The notes under the pieces were generated by a model, which saw nothing but the letters and a program-made list of their open reading frames with translations, was not told the origin of the DNA and did not search any database. A DNA stretch of 64,000 nt from Bryopsis sp. KO-2023 (taxonomy: Eukaryota; Chlorophyta; Ulvophyceae; Bryopsidales; Bryopsidaceae). The stretch is from the NCBI GenBank assembly GCA_030272585.1, contig BSYQ01000007.1:438001-502000 (forward strand). Reading direction: 5' to 3'. Positions 63,348-64,000 of this stretch are shown here, piece after piece. Numbering within the stretch: position 1 is the first letter of the stretch; every line of letters begins with the position of its first letter. A program made the position numbers and the translations under genes.

Positions 63348-63891
63348 TCAAGCATCAACAAGATCGTCATCGTCGGCATCTGGGAGGGGCATCTGTGCAG
63401 CTGCATTGATTTGTTTCTCGTTTTCTGCCTGCTGCTGGATATCGATCTGGACCTCTGGGGGTGCTAGAGCGACTTGCTCAACGAAGTGCAAGTTGGGGTC
63501 CCTGAAAAACCAACCCAAGAAATTAACACCAATCTGACTATTGGAATCCAAATTCATATCTATCTTGAGATTTTCACAAGCGACTAAGTGCAGTAACTGA
63601 CTTTTTTACAATCAATTTGGACGACCAGGCAGGCCGACACCCATACGTTTCATGACAAACATTACGAGAGTTTTTTCTACAGAATTATATTTTCTGGCAC
63701 ACACACATTTCTGAGACATGCTTTGCCATGCTTGAGTAGAAAAAAAAAAGTTCAATAAGTCTGGTTTCTGAGAAAAGCAGATAATCAGGATCAATGCTTA
63801 CCCTACGAGCTTTCGTGCCAAGTAAAGGAAGGGTTTTTCATAATTGTAGTTACTCTTTGCCGAGATCTCATGGTATTGCAAGTTCTTTTTC
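63348..63891 (-). CDS. GTP-binding nuclear protein Ran, 3' exons (5' part beyond the window)
   Basis: The last two exons are visible. 63802-63891 encodes [20 protein letters not shown] and LYLARKLVG, including the G5 guanine-specificity motif SAK. 63348-63501 encodes [20 protein letters not shown], a Gln-rich helix and the acidic C-terminal [10 protein letters not shown]. The join is in phase, with a GT-AG intron of 300 bp. Ran is the GTPase that drives nuclear transport and spindle assembly. The acidic tail is the switch that packs on the core in the GDP form. The ending is two or three residues longer than usual after the acidic run. Confidence 0.96.
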
Positions 63892-64000
63892 CTGAAAGCA
63901 AGATTGACAATTTTCAACATTCATTCCCAACCTCAGTGAAGTAAAAGCAAAGAATAGTAAAAAGAAAACAGAGCGAAAGTTGTTTGTCTACCCCTCCCCC

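Noticed and set aside
1..64000. CRISPR arrays, ribosomal RNA genes and prokaryote-style operons
   Set aside because: No regular repeat-spacer arrays or rRNA-like sequence; introns and gene content show a nuclear eukaryotic genome.

Overview
The window is nuclear DNA from a eukaryote. Its cellular genes are split by GT-AG introns (and one GC-AG intron), and DIRS/PAT, LTR and Helitron-type mobile elements sit between them. The best phylogenetic hints are the Ran C-terminus (DPNLHFVE... then APPEVQID), which reads like green-lineage Ran, and two COV1-like/DUF502 membrane proteins of plant and algal type. I infer a green alga or streptophyte relative, but other algae are not excluded.

Layout. 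(1) 1-17.3 kb is an accessory, repeat-rich block with no recognisable housekeeping gene. It holds two copies of a divergent gene pair encoding unknown coiled-coil proteins (1-1120 and 13629-15427). Between them lie a full Helitron-type Rep/helicase ORF (2104-6225, minus), a run of short unknown minus-strand ORFs (7.2-11.3 kb), a (CCAAA)n satellite, AGCCGC/GCGGCT repeat arrays and a direct repeat (6.45-6.93 and 16.9-17.27 kb). (2) 17.7-25.4 kb holds two convergent genes for regulatory subunits of protein phosphatase 4: PP4R3/SMEK (plus) and a PP4R1-like HEAT-repeat protein (minus). (3) 25.7-30.2 kb is a complete PAT-type DIRS retroelement with split direct repeats (A1 - ORFs - B1A2 - B2), inserted between the divergent PP4R1-like and CDC45 genes. 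(4) 30.8-35.4 kb is CDC45, with an E2F-like site upstream. (5) 37.5-51.4 kb contains two COV1-like and two ELOF1 (transcription elongation factor) genes, all on the minus strand in the order COV-ELOF-ELOF-COV. A young Ty3-type LTR retrotransposon (38402-43632, apparently identical 149-bp LTRs, 5-bp GGGGT target duplication) lies 12 bp upstream of the first COV start codon. FCF2/DNTTIP2 (pre-rRNA processing) lies head-to-head with the second ELOF1. (6) 51.7-63.9 kb holds an unknown multi-pass membrane protein head-to-head with the second COV gene, a kinase C-lobe-like fragment, two palindrome-rich repeat patches each next to a tRNA-like sequence, a FAD-dependent aromatic-type monooxygenase in five exons, and the 3' end of Ran running off the right edge.

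The cellular genes are mostly nuclear growth functions: replication (CDC45), transcription elongation (ELOF1), ribosome biogenesis (FCF2), PP4 signalling and nuclear transport (Ran). The most interesting details are in the mobile elements. The LTR element has an A_AAA_AAC slippery heptamer directly before the gag stop with a plausible pseudoknot, and a 2A-like NPGP motif near the Gag N-terminus. In the left block, the duplicated coiled-coil gene pair with its satellite ORFs is the best candidate for something undescribed.
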